DNA of 64,000 nucleotides from the NCBI GenBank assembly GCA_021307315.1, contig JAJSPD010000042.1, positions 186,001 through 250,000 of the forward strand, given 5' to 3'. The notes under the pieces were generated by a model. The model ran no database searches and was not told the DNA's origin. It worked only from the letters and a program-made list of their open reading frames with translations. Source of the DNA: Bisporella sp. PMI_857 (taxonomy: Eukaryota; Ascomycota; Leotiomycetes; Helotiales; Helotiaceae). A program made the position numbers and the translations under genes. Below, in pieces: positions 48,398 through 59,631 of the stretch; the stretch's first letter is position 1, and every line of letters starts with the position of its first letter.

Positions 48398-50375
48398 ATG
48401 GTGTCCATTCCACCTGCAGCAAACGAGGCCCTTCACCCCAAGGCGGCCGAGGCCAGCAGCAGCGGCTCGATCAAGGGGGAAGAGAAAATAAGCCCGGTTC
48501 CGTCATACGAAAGGGAACCCACCACTGCAAATGAGAGCGCGGATCTTGAGACCGGAAATGTGAAGTACGGAACTGGTGTTGAGGAAAAGGCCATGAGCGA
48601 GTCCGAGGATGGCACACGCGAGCCACCGGCTGAGACGTCAAAAATCCGCCGCCTCTGGAATAAATTCAAGCCTTTCATTTTCCCGATCTTTTGGGTTGTT
48701 ATGACTGGGTATGTTTGGATCGATTCGTACTGCAAGCAAATATTAACATGTTGGTAGATGGTGGATTGCTGGACTTGTTCTGCACCGCAAAGATCGCGGA
48801 TGGTTGATTCCCTTCCTCCTGTGGCTCTTCCTTACGATCAGGCTGGTCACCCTCTATGTGCCCGCCAAATATGCCTTGATACCAGTCGCTTTTATTTGGA
48901 ACAAAGGCTTCAAAGGTCCATCTCGCCTGATCCCAGAGAAGTTGAGGACTCCCCTTGCAGGTGCCGGAACAATTGCTGTTTTCATCGTGGGAACCTTCGC
49001 TAGCGAGGAATCCGATGACAATACCCGTGCCAATCGTGCTGTGAGCTTGTTCGGCCTGGCTGTATTCATTTTTGCCTTCTGGATCACTTCGAAGAAACGC
49101 AGCGCAATCCAATGGCAAACAGTCATTGTGGGCATGCTCTCTCAGTATATCTTGGCCCTATTTGTTCTGCGCACCAAGGCCGGATACGATATATTCAACT
49201 TCATTGCATTCCTCGCAAAGTCTCTCCTTGGATATGCGCGGGACGGTACCATGTTCCTTACTAGCGAGGACGCATTGAACACTTTTGGTTGGTTCCTGTT
49301 GAATGTCATCCCACCCATTATCTTCTTCATCGCATTCGTGCAGCTTCTGTACTTCTGGGGCTGGCTCCAATGGTTCATCAAGAAATTCGCCACCGTTTTC
49401 TTCTACACCATGAAGGTTTCCGGTGCCGAGGCCGTTGTCGCAGCCGCATCTCCTTTTGTTGGTCAAGGTGAATCTGCGATGTTGATTAAGCCCTTCATTC
49501 CTCATCTCACGGAAGCCGAGCTTCACCAAGTTATGACCTCTGGTTTCGCTACCATTGCGGGAAGCGTGTTGGCGGCTTATATTCAAATGGGCATCAACCC
49601 TCTCGCACTCATCTCATCTTGTGTGATGAGTATTCCCGCTTCTTTGGCCATTTCCAAACTCCGATATCCAGAAACCGAAGAGCCTCTTACGGCTGGGAAG
49701 ATCATAATCCCAGAGGATACGGATGAGAAGCCTACTAACGGTCTCCACGCTTTCGCTAACGGATCATGGCTCGGTCTCAAGATCGGATCTATGATTGCAG
49801 CATGTCTTCTTACTATCCTCGCTCTTCTCGGTCTTGTTAACGGTCTCCTCGGTTGGTGGGGCAGATACCTCAGCATCGAGACCGACATTGGCGGACCAAA
49901 GCTCACCATCCAATTGATCTTTGGATACCTCTTTTACCCGATTTCATTCCTCCTCGGCGTCGACCGTAACGGAGGTGATATCCTCAAGGTTTCTCAGCTC
50001 ATTGGTATCAAGATTGTTGCCAACGAGTTTGTTGCTGTAAGTATTTGCCCACTACACACGGTGCCACAAAAAAAAAGCAAACCTAACACGATATAGTTCG
50101 CGGAGCTCATGGGTAATTCGTACCTCGGGATTTCCCAACGTTCCCGCCTCATTGCCACCTATGCCTGCTGCGGATTCGGTAACATCTCATCTGTGGGTAT
50201 ACAAATCGGTGTGCTCTCCCAGCTCGCACCCGGCCGAAGCGGTCGCGTCGCTAAGGTCGCCCTCTCCGCCCTCATCTCTGGTGTCATTGCTACCTTGACT
50301 AGCGCTTCCATTGCTGGCATGTTGATTGTCGACCAGAGCAGATATGTCTTGCCTACGGAATCCACTGCTGCCTAA
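48398..50375 (+). CDS. Concentrative nucleoside transporter (CNT family)
   Basis: Three exons (48398-48708, 48758-50036, 50097-50375; introns 49 and 60 bp) code for 622 residues. The first ~95 are hydrophilic, acidic and Ser-rich, ending at KIRRLWNKFKPFIFP before the first helix. The membrane part has about ten to thirteen segments. Family marks are GAEAVVAAASPFVGQGESAM, the helical-hairpin region that binds nucleoside, then MTSGFATIAGSVLAAYIQMG, IGIKIVANEFVAFAELMG and SRLIATYACCGFGNISSVGI with IGVLSQLAP. CNTs import nucleosides (uridine, adenosine and others) with protons or sodium across the plasma membrane; a proton-coupled purine/pyrimidine nucleoside carrier is likely in fungi. The frame is intact. 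It is convergent with the Zn2Cys6 regulator. Confidence 0.93.
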
Positions 50376-51375
50376 GGGTAGTTTTGGATTCGTGGATTTT
50401 GTACTCTGAGAGCTTTGGACGGAGAAAATGCCACAGGTCTGGGACACCGGCGTTGTAAGATGATGAAAAATACCCCTATTAATTGATTGATTAATTAACT
50501 ACCGTCGTTAACGGCACACCTTATCTTCTTCCCTTCGTGACATCCCTTCCTTCGTGTACGAACGCGTAATTTTGTCCATCCTTTCCTTGCCTTTGAAATT
50601 GGAATACGAGTTGCTTAATATACACATCCTAGCTGCAAAGGTACCTGATCTCGCATATTCGTACACGTAAACATATAACCCAGCCGTACAGCACTCACCT
50701 CATTGATTCTTAGTAAATAGGATGACAAGCGAGGAAAAAAAGGGGGACAAACCATTCCCCCTGCGTACTTTCAAGTCTCGTCTACGTTAGCCTTCCCTTT
50801 ATCTGGCATATCTGCACATATTTCACGGTGTTGTTAAGACTTTTACGAAACGGGACGTGTTCTACCAGAGAGGAATGTCGATTTATGATTGGACGGTGGG
50901 ATGATGGGGAAAATACCGAGGAGAGATTGAAAGAGGAAAAATATGGATGGTTTGGTTGATGATTTCATTGTTCTCCTTTATAGGACTGAGTAGAGCCCAT
51001 TTGTTGGTGTACATTTGGATGCATCTAAAAATAGATATCTGGGGATCTAGTGATCGTGCTTTCTGGTATATTTCGCCTGGCTGAAGGTTGAATACATCGT
51101 TGGCGGAATAGATGTTGAAAATGAGGGAGAACTCCACAGCCGCACGATTTCATGAAATCGGTGACTGATCTGAAGCGCGAGCGCTCGTCTTTCATCTCGC
51201 CATGCAGCCTGCCATAGGAGGTCGTTGCCTCCATAGGCGGCGGGATGTATATCCGCCGAGTATTGCTCTACCCTGTCATTGATGTGTGGGGCCTGTGTCT
51301 GCAATAGCTGCTAGCATTCCATCTTCACCAAATTTGTAGACATAAGAAGTCATGAGACTATCTGATTTGCCACTA
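50376..51375. other. Convergent 3' intergenic region
   Basis: 1 kb between the stop codons of the transporter and the regulator. It holds presumed 3' untranslated regions and nothing else recognised. Confidence 0.5.
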
Positions 51376-54170
51376 TCAACCATTCCAGTTTCCATTGAAA
51401 TTCGTAAATGGCGCATCCACATTCACATGTTGTACGATCGGGCAGAGATCTTTGGGCATTCTAGCCGTGAAGACCCATGTTCTGTCTGGGAGATCTGGTG
51501 CATACGCATCATTGAACTGTTGATCATTACTTATGTTTGGTGCAATATATGGTTCTCGGAACGTTCCTGTGCTATTAGGCACTTTGTCGTCAAGGAAGAG
51601 GCACGGTTCTTCGGCTATGAAAGCGCTTCTCCCTCTGCAGGAGGTCCGGATCGGGGCTTGTGAGTCCTGAGAATCTGATAAGGACAGAGGGCTGTTGTTT
51701 GAACCTGAGTTCATCAGGAAATCTGGAGATGTTTCAAGTGATGAATCACCAGAGCTATCCCAGTTTGGCGCTGTAGTTGTATGTCCATTAATTGGATCGA
51801 GATTTGCTGTCATACTTGAAGTTTCTTGGGTGAAGAGCTGCGCACTACTGTCTTGACCATATTGCAGTGTGGGTCCTTGGGCTTCTGGCACGCCGCTGAA
51901 TTGTTGAACATTAGAAGTTTGATCTGAGATGCCGCCTAATGCGGATGGAAGAGTAGGGAGGACTCCAAGGAGCGGAGGATCAGCCTGGCACATGGATTCT
52001 CTATATTTCTCTTTTGTAAACGGATTTTGGACCTGTTTTGGTGATGATGCAGTATCTCGTCCAGAAAGATGAGGACGCTTCCGGTAGATTCCGCTGTTTT
52101 CTATGTCAAACTCTATCTGTGTAGTAAAATGTTCCGTAATGGTATGCTGTTGGATTACTATTAGTCAAAGATTCTCACATAGATTCATGTTTGAGGCTCG
52201 CACGACGAAGCCAATCACGAACAGAGCGTTCAGAAGATTGAGGTATCCACATACCCGATGTCCAATTGCCTTCATTGCAGCAAGTAGGAATTCCAGGTTG
52301 CTGAGGCTCGATGCCTGTCTGTCAACTGATCTATGGTCTTGAATAAATATGCCAGCTGCCACATAGAGACAAAACCCCATCCAAGAGTTCATATATGAGG
52401 AGTCCATATGAGTAATGAGCCGCATGATCCCAACTATTTCCTCGGCCGCCATCATGCTACGATGACGGCATTTCAAAATGAACTCTGGGGAAATACCATG
52501 CTTTTCGGCTGTGGAGATGGCTGCCTGATGAAGACAAATCGTAGAGGCATGAACATTCATGTGAAGGAACACAATGTTCATATCTCGAATGCCACCCGGA
52601 AGTCGCAGATGATTAGGGAGGTATAAAAACGTGTGGGATAATACATTGTCCATTTCTCGGTGTCTTCGCCAATATTCTCCATTAACCAGATCGTCAGCCC
52701 GTTCGTCGTCGCCATGGCCATGGAGATGCTCGAAGTTATGGCCAAAAAGACATGCAGACAATATCACACCACCAAATGGTGTAATTTTAGACGCACCAGA
52801 TGGCGTCAAAGCTTCCCGAAGTGAATTGGTGCTTTCTGCAATGCCTGCTTCAAACCCTTCTTCTGAGGAAGGAAGATTTGTCAATATCTGCAGATGATTA
52901 GTTCATGATTCTCCAAATTTCAATCATGTAAACATGCCTTGCACTCATCAATAATCATAGGCCATCCCGTGCCCGAGCTGGCCCAACGATCACCGTAAAA
53001 AGCTGCCCAAAAAGTCCTTCTTCGCTCCTCAAGCTCGATTACGTCTTTTGGTGGCGGCAATATCTGCTTCGTGGCCTGCCCATATCCATCCAGTCGATGA
53101 AGGCCTAGCATGAGACAAAGTCTAACCAATCTCCCAGTACTCATCCACGCTCGGGTGAAGTATGTCTTTTTGGCCTCGTACATTGAGATCAATACCCACG
53201 CCTGCGCTATTGGAATAGTAACAAAAGTCTCTCCATGGCCCTAGACACCGTGAGCAGGGGAAAACGAGCAAACGAAATTATCCTAACCTTCATTTCCGCA
53301 CGTTCTATGTATTTCCGCGCACGCTGGTAGAATACATCAGCATACTGCCCATAGCTGTCGTGACACATTGAGGCTGCTGTAGCCCATACGGCGTATCTGA
53401 GGCAGATGGGAGGACGCATATGCGCTGGCAAATTCAACGCCGCTAGGTATCGCTGCTTGTGCATCATTGGCATCTGGTTGTGGAACTTGTCAAAATAGAT
53501 CTGATGCCTTTGAAAGGTCAGGACACGAAGAGCTTTTAAATGGAGGTATTGCCTACAGATCTTCCATCATCTGGTCTGGTGGTAAGGCTTCATCTAACCC
53601 CAGGCTGATTACCTCTTGCGAATAGAATCCATCGAGCGGGACCTGGTCCTGAAAAAAGTCCGGGTCCGGATTTTGCATGTCAACGAATGCATCGCTCCCA
53701 AAATCCATAGTCATACTTGTGTCCATATTTAAAGGCACATTGTTCCAACTGGAGTCCATGTTGGAGATATGGCTCGGGGCCACATTTTTTGATGTTTCTA
53801 TGATAAGTTGAGTCTCTACTTGTGCTGTTGAGTGTTAACCCTCATTCTTCCAAGTCATATGATAGAGCATCTACACACCTAGTCGCGCTTCCAATTCTTT
53901 CATATTGCGACGCTTTGTACCCACATTCCGTCTGCGCTCTGGAAATACACAGTCATGGCGGAGACGAGTGCAGGTACCGCACCTTGGCTTAATGCGGTCA
54001 CACTTGAGCTTCCTTTTCCTGCACGAAGTACAAGAGATGGTTTTCTCGGCACCTGGCATTGAGCTGGTTGTCTTCTCGTGCGAATCTGCTGGGACATTGG
54101 TGGCATGCTGTGCATCTCCATCGGAGCTACCTGTTGACATATTGACATGATCGTCCGAGAAGGCATCCAT
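51376..54170 (-). CDS. Zn(II)2Cys6 transcription factor with fungal-specific TF domain
   Basis: Six exons on the minus strand: 53879-54170, 53557-53797, 53288-53507, 52938-53240, 52204-52887, and 52146 (or 52116) to 51376; about 836 residues. The binuclear zinc cluster is complete: Cys47, 50, 57, 64, 67 and 74 (CTSCRKRKLKCDRIKPRCGTC), followed by a basic linker and a short coiled coil (MKELEARL). The fungal_trans domain is seen at GRLVRLCLMLGLHRLDG and the ELEERRRTFWAAFYGDRWAS motif. The C-terminus is Ser/Asn/Gln-rich, probably the activation region. The fourth intron starts with GC rather than GT (AAG then GCATGT at 52937), and phase demands it. The last intron needs the GTGCGA donor at 52203 to remove an in-frame TGA. 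Nuclear; target genes unknown. The heavy-metal ATPase gene is divergent from it, 2 kb away. Confidence 0.88.
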
Positions 54171-54500
54171 GAGCGAATCACAACGGAACCAGGGATACTA
54201 TTGGCGTGTTATAAAGCATCAGTGGTGGTAATGGGTTTGCAGCTGATTTGCGCTTTGCGACTGGATGGCTGAATAGATCGGAAGACATTCGTAACCTGGC
54301 TGTTGTTGTTTTTCTTTCTCTTGGTCATCGTGAATGAAGGAGTTGATGATGATGGTTTGTAATCCGGAATCCTTGTTGATCTTCAGCGAATCGCCTTGTG
54401 GGGCTGCAAGTCAGCGCCACAACCTTCTGGGAAGAAAATGGAGGCTTCCGGACTTTCTCATGCAGAAAAGTCCAGAGGAGAAAAAACAATAATGACACTA

Positions 54501-54627
54501 TACAGTACATATTCGAAGGTCTTGAATAGTAAGGCTAGGCTCTTTTGTGTTTCCGTTCACCCAAATTTTCCAAATCGCAATTATGCATACCCATCTCTAC
54601 AGTACAGTATCTTCCAGCTACAGTAGC
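54501..54627. repeat. Dispersed TACAGTA-type words
   Basis: The word TACAGTA occurs at about 54501, 54599, 54604 and 54618, and again several times at 54693-54710. Scattered copies of one short word in a promoter region could be binding sites or slippage products. Confidence 0.5.
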
Positions 54628-54697
54628 GATTTATTCTTGGTATCAATCGGTAAGTAGATAAAGCCAAGATAAGCTTATACAGTGGGCAGCGTTACAG

Positions 54698-54723
54698 TAC
54701 AGTACAGTACGTACTGTACTGTA
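54698..54723. repeat. 26-bp perfect palindrome of TACAGTAC units
   Basis: Two 13-base arms meet at 54710/54711 around a central GTAC context; the arms are exact reverse complements and consist of repeated CAGTA/CTGTA units. The left side extends by one more unit. It can form a cruciform or be a dyad operator. Confidence 0.85.
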
Positions 54724-54739
54724 AGTAACCCTCCCCCTT

Positions 54740-54898
54740 CCCTTAGCCACTAACCCTTTAGCCACTAATCCCCTGAGCCAATGACTCCTGAGCCAATGAC
54801 CCCTAAGCCACCGACCCCTAAGCCACTGACCCCTAAACCACTGACCCCTAAGCCCTAAGCCAACTAACCCCCTAGCTACTGATCCCTAGCTACTAACC
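54740..54898. repeat. Minisatellite with a ~15-bp unit
   Basis: About ten imperfect head-to-tail copies of CCCCTAAGCCACTGA, the central ones nearly identical (54800-54850) and the outer ones diverged. CCCTAA inside the unit recalls telomeric repeats, but the spacing and the GCCACTGA part show it is a minisatellite and not a telomere tract. Confidence 0.85.
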
Positions 54899-56171
54899 TT
54901 TAACCACTACTCCTACTCCTCACTGAGCCGCAAGAGTCAAGGACCCCCAGCCCCTCATATCTTTTCCATCCATCACCTCATCTTCAATCGCTCTGTTCTC
55001 TGTCTCGTCAACTTCCACACCCGGTCTGCAAAAATCAGATCAAGATGACATTCTCCAATCACTCACTTATCAGTCAAAGCCCAACCTTGAACCACGATTC
55101 CCCTTCTTGGTGCCACTCTGCTTCCCTGCCATGTCGACAGGTTCTCGTCCCCTCCTCGCGAGGTTTTGGTTGGTGGTATAATTGATCACCATCATCCGAC
55201 AACTTGTATTGTTGCTATTCCCCCCGCAACTGGATTGCTTGACCTGCGTTCCATGCATGAACCCTGTCTGCTGGGGAAAGGACGCGGCCCATCTGAACAA
55301 ACACCTTTAGTTGACGGTCTCGTCGCGCCCAAAAAGCAGGGATGAGAGAGATAACCCTCATGAAAGGCCGGGATATAGTATTCTCTTCCGGCCAACATGG
55401 ACTTCTCCCAAAATTGGTCCCGCCTCACTCTCCTTCGAAAGTCCATAATTATCGTACTGTGGTTATTCTGTTTCCCCTACGATTCTCCATAAGTTGCAGA
55501 CTGCGCTTTGTTGACAGAGAAAGAGGAGAGTCAACAGGCAACCAGAATCGTCAGATGCAGATTGATATGCAATTTGTTGGAATATGAGACGGGCGGCAGT
55601 CACAATGCAATGTAATTCCATCCAGGGATCTGACCAATGGCAGTACTTGACAACATACATACAATTGCCGGCCTCTATATTCGAGAAGCATTATCGTCAA
55701 ACAAATAATGAGTGTGCTAAATTTTTACGCTACCTGTTACCATAGAGCCTTCAAGTAGGCCCGAAAGATTCCTTTCATCCAACTCGCACATGCTGGCATA
55801 TTGCGTCTAATTAAACGTCCGATTCTAGTTAATTCCTTTCTTTCTAGATCTTGAAAGTCACAAGGCACAAGGCTTCTGACACCTCGTGCAAATAGTTAAC
55901 GGCCTCGAGCATGCAGCTTCGCGATGGCCCAACAATGAATTCCGTTGTGCAACCGTTATATTCTCTAGATTTTCCATTGTTTATGACGTTTTGCTATCCA
56001 ACCAGTCTCGGCCTTCGAGGCATATCACTGATTGTTTCTTTTATGTTCTAGCTGAACTTATGACTTCTTTTCTACCTGGGTAGGTATATGAAGAGTGATC
56101 TTTTGACAAGAGATTTCCCTCACTTGGTCTCTTAATATCTTTTGGTACCACCGAATGGAGCATCACAGAAA

Positions 56172-59100
56172 ATGGGTTGTCACAATGGTTTTTGCAACAA
56201 GAGCCAATATCCCGAGGTTCCAGCCATTGAACCGACAGAAGACACTCTGGCTAAAAAAGAGAACACCAAAGACTCTGTGCGTTCCAGCAATGCGGAATCA
56301 CTTGAGGCTATAGAACCTGGTCTGTACGCACAGAAAGGCGATTCCCTCCAGGACATAGCAGATGACACAAACCGTGTTCAACCACAAGAGATCGCCTCAA
56401 GCTCAGGAAATGGCTGTTGTTCCAGCGACCGTTCAGAGATCACAAAACGGCGCGATAATGCTAGGGAAATGGAACAGAATTCCGAGACGGATCAAAATAA
56501 ACACTTGGAAGACTGTCACGATTGCGCTGATGGCCAGGATAGCACCTGCTCTATTTGGAAGAATCCCTCTTATACGACGGAAGCAGAAGCGCCAGATGTA
56601 ATTTTACCCGCGCCAGCTTGCAGCAATGAAAAATATTGTGCTACAGGAAAGTGCCAGTCATCTGCTGCCACGGAAATTGCAGCCGCTACATCCGGGGCAA
56701 GAAGCTCAACGAACAGCACCTATGAGGATATTGAAAGTATGGATATTGAGCATGGCTTACAGAAACCAGAGCATGTTATCGTTCGCGTTCGCGGGATGGA
56801 TTGCACAGGCTGTGATAAGAAGGTGTACAAAGCACTTCAGCCACTGCCTGGCCTGTCAAACATCAAAGCAAGCTTCCTGCTAGCTCAGGTGGAGTTTGAT
56901 ATACGGCCCTCAACAGGATTAAGCAGCACAACTATAATCAGCATCTTGGAGAAAAGGACCGGATTTACTTGCTCAAGAATTGCACATATTGGATCTGAAC
57001 TGGAACTTGATGTGAAAAATGATGTTCAGCAATACACGGAAGGTTATCCAAATGGAGTGCTTGATGTTTTGGTTATCGGAAAATCTCGGTTACAAGTACT
57101 CTATGACCCAGCGATCGTGGGAGCCAGAGATCTGCTCGCAAATGAGTTCTTTCGAGGCGCAGAACTTGCTCCCTTATCTGGGTCACCAATGGTGACGTCT
57201 GGTAGGCAAGATCTTTATTCTTGGCTTCGAAGGACCCTTGTAGCCGCCGTCCTGACTGTACCCGTTCTCGTTCTTACTTGGGCGCCATTACCAGAACATC
57301 CTATTACTTATGGAGCGACCTGTCTTGCTCTTGCGACAATTGTGCAGTTCTACCCTGCGGCACAATTTTACTCTCGGGCTTTCAAAGCATTAGTTTTCTC
57401 CAGAGAGATAGACATGGATTTACTCGTGGTGCTGAGCAGCTCTACGGCATATCTCTATTCTGTTGTGGCTTACACCTTTCTTGTCCTTGAAAGACCGTTG
57501 CGAACCGAACAATTCTTCGAAACTAGTACTCTTCTCATAACCCTCATATTGTTGGGTCGCACGATCAGCACTCTTGCTAAACAAAAGGCTATTGAGTCAA
57601 TCAGCATTGAATTTCTGCAGGCATCTACTGCGATCTTATGCAATATACGAGGCGGCGGCGACAATGAGATTGATGCACGCCTTCTCCAGTATGGGGACAT
57701 ATTCAAGGTGCTCCCAGATCTGGTTATACCCACAGATGGCTTAGTGTCATCGGGAGAAAGTGAGGTTGACGAATCAATGATCACTGGCGAAGGCACATTA
57801 ATAACGAAAACGCCTGGCACGACTGTAGCGGCTGGCACAATTAATCATTCTGGTATTCTTATTGTGAAACTTACCAGGCTACCTTGTGAGAATACGATCA
57901 AGAAAATTGGGGACATGGTTGACCGGGCCAAAGCATCCAAGCCAAGGGTTCAAGATTTAGCTGATCGACTCGCCAGCTATTTCGTTCCCGTAATTCTCAC
58001 AATAACAGTGTTGGTCTTCACAATTTGGATAGGGGTAGGAATGACCATTAGACGCCAGAATGCATCGGTAGCTTGCATCAATGCCATGACCTACGCGATA
58101 TCCGTTCTTATAGTCTCATGCCCCTGCGCAATTGGTCTTGCTGTACCTATGGTGTTGATAATTGCTGGTGGAGTTGCCGCGAAACACGGACTAATCTTCA
58201 AAGATGCAGAGGCTATCGATACTGGGAGAAAAATAGCACATGTTATCTTCGACAAAACAGGGACACTCACACGAGGAAAGCTCTCAGTCACTTCGGAAGA
58301 TTATCTCGCCAACGATGCTGCGTCCCTAAAACCTGTGATTCTAGGCTTGACGAGCAATAGCACGCATCCCGTATCTAAAGCTATCGCAATACATTTGACT
58401 TTACAGCAGCACAAGGCATTTATAGTTCAGGACATGGTCTCAGTTGCTGGAAAAGGCATCGAAGCGAACTGGAATAGGTCCAAAGTACGAGTTGGAAATC
58501 CATTTTGGCTTGGTGTCCAGGATACTGCTCCTGTCCAGAAGGTTCTTGCACTAGGCTTAACTACCTTTTGCATCACCTTAGACAAGGAACTCGTTGCAGT
58601 GTACGGCCTCGAAGATTCGCTTCGCCCTGATGCTCTCGCCACCGTAATGGAGCTCAAACGGCGATCGATTGCCATCTCCATCGTCAGCGGCGACAACCAC
58701 GCCGCCGTTCAATCCGTTGCCACCCAACTAGCCATCCCATCAACTCACATCCGGTCATGCTTTTTGCCAGAACAGAAACAGCGATATGTCACGTCTCTTA
58801 TAGACAGTGCCTCTCATCAAGGGCTCGATCAATCTTGCACAAGCAAGAACATCGTCCTTTTTGTGGGTGACGGCACCAATGATGCCCCGCCTCTTGCGGC
58901 CGCCAGCATCGGCCTACACATGTCTGAAGGAACCGAGGTCGCCTCGTCGGCTGCGGACGCCGTGCTCATGCGCCCTTCTCTTTATGGTGTTATTACCTTG
59001 ATTGACCTATCCAAAGCATTCCATCGCCGTGTAGTCTTTAATTTCGCGTGGAGCTTCGCATACAACTTCTTTGCGGTGCTATTGGCTGCGGGTGTATTCA

Positions 59101-59216
59101 GTGCGAAGAAGAATGTGAGGATTCCGCCACAATATGCGGGCCTAGGCGAGATGGTGAGCGTTGTACCGGTCGTGATTGCTGCGATGGGGCTGCAGTACCG
59201 GCAAAGGCAGGTTTAG
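56172..59216 (+). CDS. Heavy-metal P1B-type ATPase, Pca1/CrpA-like copper or cadmium exporter
   Basis: Single exon of 1,014 residues, started at the ATG at 56172 (MGCHNGFCNKS); the upstream extension lacks an ATG. The N-terminal ~190 residues are Cys-rich with CC, CHDC and CATGKC clusters. One heavy-metal-associated domain follows, with GMDCTGC at about 208-214. The core is complete: MITGE (TGE at 538-540), the ion-site motif CPC at 650-652, phosphorylated DKTGTLT from Asp694, His-Pro at 732-733, and GDGTNDAPP with Asp900. CPC marks the Cu/Ag/Cd class. The Cys-rich N-terminus plus single HMA domain fits fungal Pca1/CrpA-type plasma-membrane exporters better than the Golgi Ccc2 type. It would pump toxic copper or cadmium out, using ATP. 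No lesion is seen. Regulation may lie in the repeat-rich upstream region. Confidence 0.92.
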   Translation: MGCHNGFCNKSQYPEVPAIEPTEDTLAKKENTKDSVRSSNAESLEAIEPGLYAQKGDSLQDIADDTNRVQPQEIASSSGNGCCSSDRSEITKRRDNAREMEQNSETDQNKHLEDCHDCADGQDSTCSIWKNPSYTTEAEAPDVILPAPACSNEKYCATGKCQSSAATEIAAATSGARSSTNSTYEDIESMDIEHGLQKPEHVIVRVRGMDCTGCDKKVYKALQPLPGLSNIKASFLLAQVEFDIRPSTGLSSTTIISILEKRTGFTCSRIAHIGSELELDVKNDVQQYTEGYPNGVLDVLVIGKSRLQVLYDPAIVGARDLLANEFFRGAELAPLSGSPMVTSGRQDLYSWLRRTLVAAVLTVPVLVLTWAPLPEHPITYGATCLALATIVQFYPAAQFYSRAFKALVFSREIDMDLLVVLSSSTAYLYSVVAYTFLVLERPLRTEQFFETSTLLITLILLGRTISTLAKQKAIESISIEFLQASTAILCNIRGGGDNEIDARLLQYGDIFKVLPDLVIPTDGLVSSGESEVDESMITGEGTLITKTPGTTVAAGTINHSGILIVKLTRLPCENTIKKIGDMVDRAKASKPRVQDLADRLASYFVPVILTITVLVFTIWIGVGMTIRRQNASVACINAMTYAISVLIVSCPCAIGLAVPMVLIIAGGVAAKHGLIFKDAEAIDTGRKIAHVIFDKTGTLTRGKLSVTSEDYLANDAASLKPVILGLTSNSTHPVSKAIAIHLTLQQHKAFIVQDMVSVAGKGIEANWNRSKVRVGNPFWLGVQDTAPVQKVLALGLTTFCITLDKELVAVYGLEDSLRPDALATVMELKRRSIAISIVSGDNHAAVQSVATQLAIPSTHIRSCFLPEQKQRYVTSLIDSASHQGLDQSCTSKNIVLFVGDGTNDAPPLAAASIGLHMSEGTEVASSAADAVLMRPSLYGVITLIDLSKAFHRRVVFNFAWSFAYNFFAVLLAAGVFSAKKNVRIPPQYAGLGEMVSVVPVVIAAMGLQYRQRQV

Positions 59217-59631
59217 TAATCAGAAAGGGGACAGACTAGACCGGTGGCTTTTGAGATCGAGCTCAATGATCTGTAGGGAGCCGCGAATTACATAAGTTAT
59301 TGAATCTTATCTCGTCCGCTTCCTTACCACTCCATATTGTAAGCAGATATTTCCAAGATAGGTCGCTTGACCTGCTCCAAGAAAGGGGGCAAAGATATCA
59401 AGCATCACATGACTTAGATTAGACGTAACAGCAGCTCTCCAAATATCTTTTAATTCATTCACCCCAGAGCTATCGAATCGCCAATAAAATTTCCGCCAAA
59501 CCACCTTTAAATCAGAGAATTTTCATTCCCCCTTTTCCAAACAAAATATCTTCATCCTCCCCCCCCCCCCCCCCCCCCCCAAGCCAAGCCAAGCCATCCT
59601 TTTCCATCTCACGTCTTCACAGTCTTCGCAT
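59217..59631. other. Convergent spacer with poly(C) tract
   Basis: About 400 bp between the stop codons of the ATPase and the secreted protein gene. It contains a 22-base C run and three AAGCC copies just after it. Confidence 0.6.
59559..59580. repeat. Poly(C) run of about 22 bases
   Basis: Homopolymer directly followed by AAGCC repeats; lies within the probable 3' untranslated region of the minus-strand DUF4360 gene. Confidence 0.85.

Larger units (their letters stand above)
54171..56171. other. Divergent intergenic region with repeats
   Basis: 2 kb between the start codons of the regulator and the P-type ATPase. It holds TACAGTA words, a 26-bp palindrome, a 15-bp minisatellite and pyrimidine-rich DNA (54900-55020). 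No gene is supported; frames at 55070-55660 lack domains. Confidence 0.55.

Noticed and set aside
52140..52204. Nonsense mutation (TGA) in the Zn2Cys6 gene
   Set aside because: A GTGCGA donor at 52203 and CAG acceptors remove the TGA in phase, with a TGACTAAT branch site in between, so an intron is the better reading.
54698..54723. CRISPR-like or mobile-element terminal repeat
   Set aside because: A single dyad without spacers, a transposase or a paired distant copy; CRISPR arrays are not expected in fungal nuclear DNA.
54740..54898. Internal telomere-like repeat
   Set aside because: CCCTAA occurs, but as part of a 15-bp unit with regular spacing; there is no run of pure TTAGGG/CCCTAA copies.
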